The position numbers and the translations under genes are program-made. Source: Frankiales bacterium (lineage in GTDB: Bacteria; Actinomycetota; Actinomycetes; Mycobacteriales; Jatrophihabitantaceae). From it: DNA of 5,606 bases. Below, in pieces: positions 5,583 to 5,606 of this stretch. The stretch spans positions 1 to 5,606 of the forward strand of contig JAOPUY010000557.1 of the NCBI GenBank assembly GCA_025963265.1. Direction: 5' to 3'. The notes below the pieces were generated by a model. That model did no database searches. It had not been told where the DNA came from and worked only from the letters and a program-made list of their open reading frames with translations. Numbering within the stretch: the stretch's first letter is position 1; the number at the start of each line of letters is the position of its first letter.

Positions 5583-5606
5583 ATAAATGTCGCCCTGACC
5601 AAAGGC

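Larger units (their letters stand above)
5531..5588. repeat. 21-base inverted repeat containing operators O3 and O4
   Basis: The left arm 5531-5551 and the right arm 5568-5588 are reverse complements at 19 of 21 positions, separated by 16 bases. Each arm holds its own perfect TGAGT-N4-ACTCA palindrome and an outer ATTTAT flank, so the element is a palindrome of palindromes. The 101 bases from 5506 to the window end hold no gene. Confidence 0.85.

Noticed and set aside
5587..5598. ATG at 5587 as the start of a divergent gene
   Set aside because: It meets TGA after three codons (ATG TCG CCC TGA). Any divergent gene must start beyond the window.

Overview
The window is high-GC DNA with frequent GTG starts, two soluble cytochrome P450 genes and three TetR-type regulators. 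At least two of the regulator genes look leaderless (a TANNNT -10 hexamer six bases before the start codon). This points to an actinobacterium, perhaps a mycobacterium or relative. The organism call rests on composition and gene content only.

Layout. Left part, plus strand: the 3' part of a P450 gene (1-509, cut by the window edge). A 343-residue NHL-type beta-propeller gene (510-1541) follows with no gap and keeps most active-site landmarks of peptidyl-alpha-hydroxyglycine alpha-amidating lyase (PAL). After a 145-base regulatory gap comes a second, complete P450 gene (best start 1687, end 3036). Right part, minus strand: three TetR-family genes read leftwards, at 3848-3069, 4658-3960 and 5505-4879. 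The first two are clear paralogues with long N-terminal arms; the third is a conventional short TetR of another subgroup. P450-2 and TetR-1 converge across 32 bases that carry hairpins.

Regulation is the most striking part. A palindrome of the form TGAGT-N4-ACTCA, or a close variant (TGAGT-N4-GTTCA, TGAAT-N4-ATTCA), occurs five times by eye. All five lie in intergenic DNA, before P450-2, TetR-1, TetR-2 and (twice) TetR-3; I found none inside genes. The two copies before TetR-3 form a 21-base inverted repeat with centres 32 bp apart, about three helical turns. This suggests a small cross-wired TetR regulon controlling the P450/propeller genes.

Working model (inference): P450-1 and the PAL-like propeller act in sequence, the P450 hydroxylating a carbon next to nitrogen and the propeller cleaving the carbinolamide or carbinolamine. 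P450-2 would add a further oxidation, and the TetR proteins would release the promoters when a substrate or acyl-type ligand appears. No ferredoxin or ferredoxin reductase gene is in the window, so electrons must come from elsewhere. The substrate cannot be read from the sequence.
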